Shown here: piece by piece, positions 63,827 through 64,000 of the stretch
Layout: every line of letters begins with the position of its first letter
Numbering within the stretch: the stretch's first letter is position 1
Source of the DNA: Planctomycetaceae bacterium
GTDB lineage: Bacteria; Planctomycetota; Planctomycetia; Planctomycetales; Planctomycetaceae
Direction of reading: 5' to 3'
NCBI GenBank assembly: GCA_014762625.1
Contig: JABURQ010000203.1
Coordinates: 1 to 64,000 of the forward strand
Length of the DNA stretch: 64,000 nucleotides
Translations under genes and position numbers: made by a program
Notes under the pieces: generated by a model
Seen by the model: the letters and a program-made list of their open reading frames with translations, nothing else
Databases searched by the model: none
What the model was told of the DNA's origin: nothing

Positions 63827-64000
63827 CTACCGGTCCAAGAGCGCCTTCGTTTCCGCGTCGCCAGAGACAATCTCGAAACCGAGATCGCGAACCATCTGGA
63901 AATCCATTTCGGCAGCCTGACCGGCGGTCGTCAGGTAATCGCTGACGAACATGGAATTCGCCGCGTAGAGACCAAACGGCTGCAAACTGCGAAGTTTGAC
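63827..64000 (-). CDS. bioB: Biotin synthase, 3' end (partial)
   Basis: The last 57 codons and the stop of a gene that enters from the right edge, read on the minus strand. The peptide starts [19 protein letters not shown], then [19 protein letters not shown], then DLGFEIV and a short polar tail. The AANSxFVxDYLTT segment followed by an acidic helix and DLGF is the C-terminus of BioB, the radical SAM enzyme that inserts sulfur into dethiobiotin. The radical SAM and iron-sulfur cysteines lie outside the window. Confidence 0.82.
   Translation of the reverse strand, partial: VKLRSLQPFGLYAANSMFVSDYLTTAGQAAEMDFQMVRDLGFEIVSGDAETKALLDR

Overview
The window looks like chromosome of a member of the Planctomycetota, probably order Planctomycetales. 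The evidence is the protein repertoire. It includes a DUF1559 pseudopilin-like protein with an H-x9-DG tail, a DUF1549/DUF1553-type protein followed by a Tat-exported DUF1501 protein and a WD40 protein, a Cys-type sulfatase, a SUMF1-fold protein, a Tat-exported Gfo/Idh/MocA oxidoreductase and many secreted lipoproteins of unknown role. Genes are moderately GC-rich and often have weak Shine-Dalgarno sites. No rRNA, CRISPR array or insertion sequence was seen.

Layout. At 0-2.1 kb an excisionase-like gene and a tyrosine recombinase abut the 3' end of a tRNA-Arg(TCG) gene, which looks like the right end of an integrated element running out of the window to the left. At 2.2-13.3 kb are housekeeping and envelope genes: endonuclease IV, a large lipoprotein, an RND/MMPL exporter, an SGNH hydrolase, a Tat oxidoreductase, a SUMF1-domain protein and ApbE. 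At 13.5-20.3 kb are the DUF1549-coiled-coil protein, DUF1501 and WD40 genes (a tight operon) and a sulfatase. At 20.3-25.0 kb are a polytopic membrane protein, a zinc-ribbon/VWA protein and about 1.5 kb of gene-free sequence rich in palindromes and short repeats. At 25.1-28.5 kb is a VIT-VWA surface protein with a Gly-run/hydrophobic/Arg tail, immediately followed by a rhomboid protease of rhombosortase type.

At 28.5-34.6 kb are a KaiC-like ATPase, a D-amino-acid PLP enzyme, a three-gene overlapping unit (lipoprotein metallopeptidase, VOC protein, MEKHLA protein) and an esterase. At 34.6-43.1 kb lies the membrane arm of NADH dehydrogenase, nuoH-J-K-L-M-N, on the minus strand, without the peripheral-arm genes and with a His-rich insertion in NuoL. 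At 43.6-47.4 kb a minus-strand operon encodes a VWA protein, a repeat protein, ExbB and two ExbD proteins. The VWA protein carries a TonB-like S-x3-H membrane helix. At 47.8-64.0 kb are mostly core genes (uvrB, glnA, gltX, leuB, tadA, the 3' end of bioB) mixed with small membrane proteins, a stand-alone LigD-type phosphoesterase domain, a deoxyhypusine-synthase-like enzyme and the DUF1559 gene.

The two most interesting systems are the self-contained VIT-VWA/rhombosortase pair and the ExbB/ExbD-coupled VWA operon. A second VWA protein at 21.9 kb carries the same S-x3-H membrane motif, which suggests that VWA proteins may be TonB-like force transducers here. Functions were assigned by reading motifs and family resemblance only; no database search was possible.
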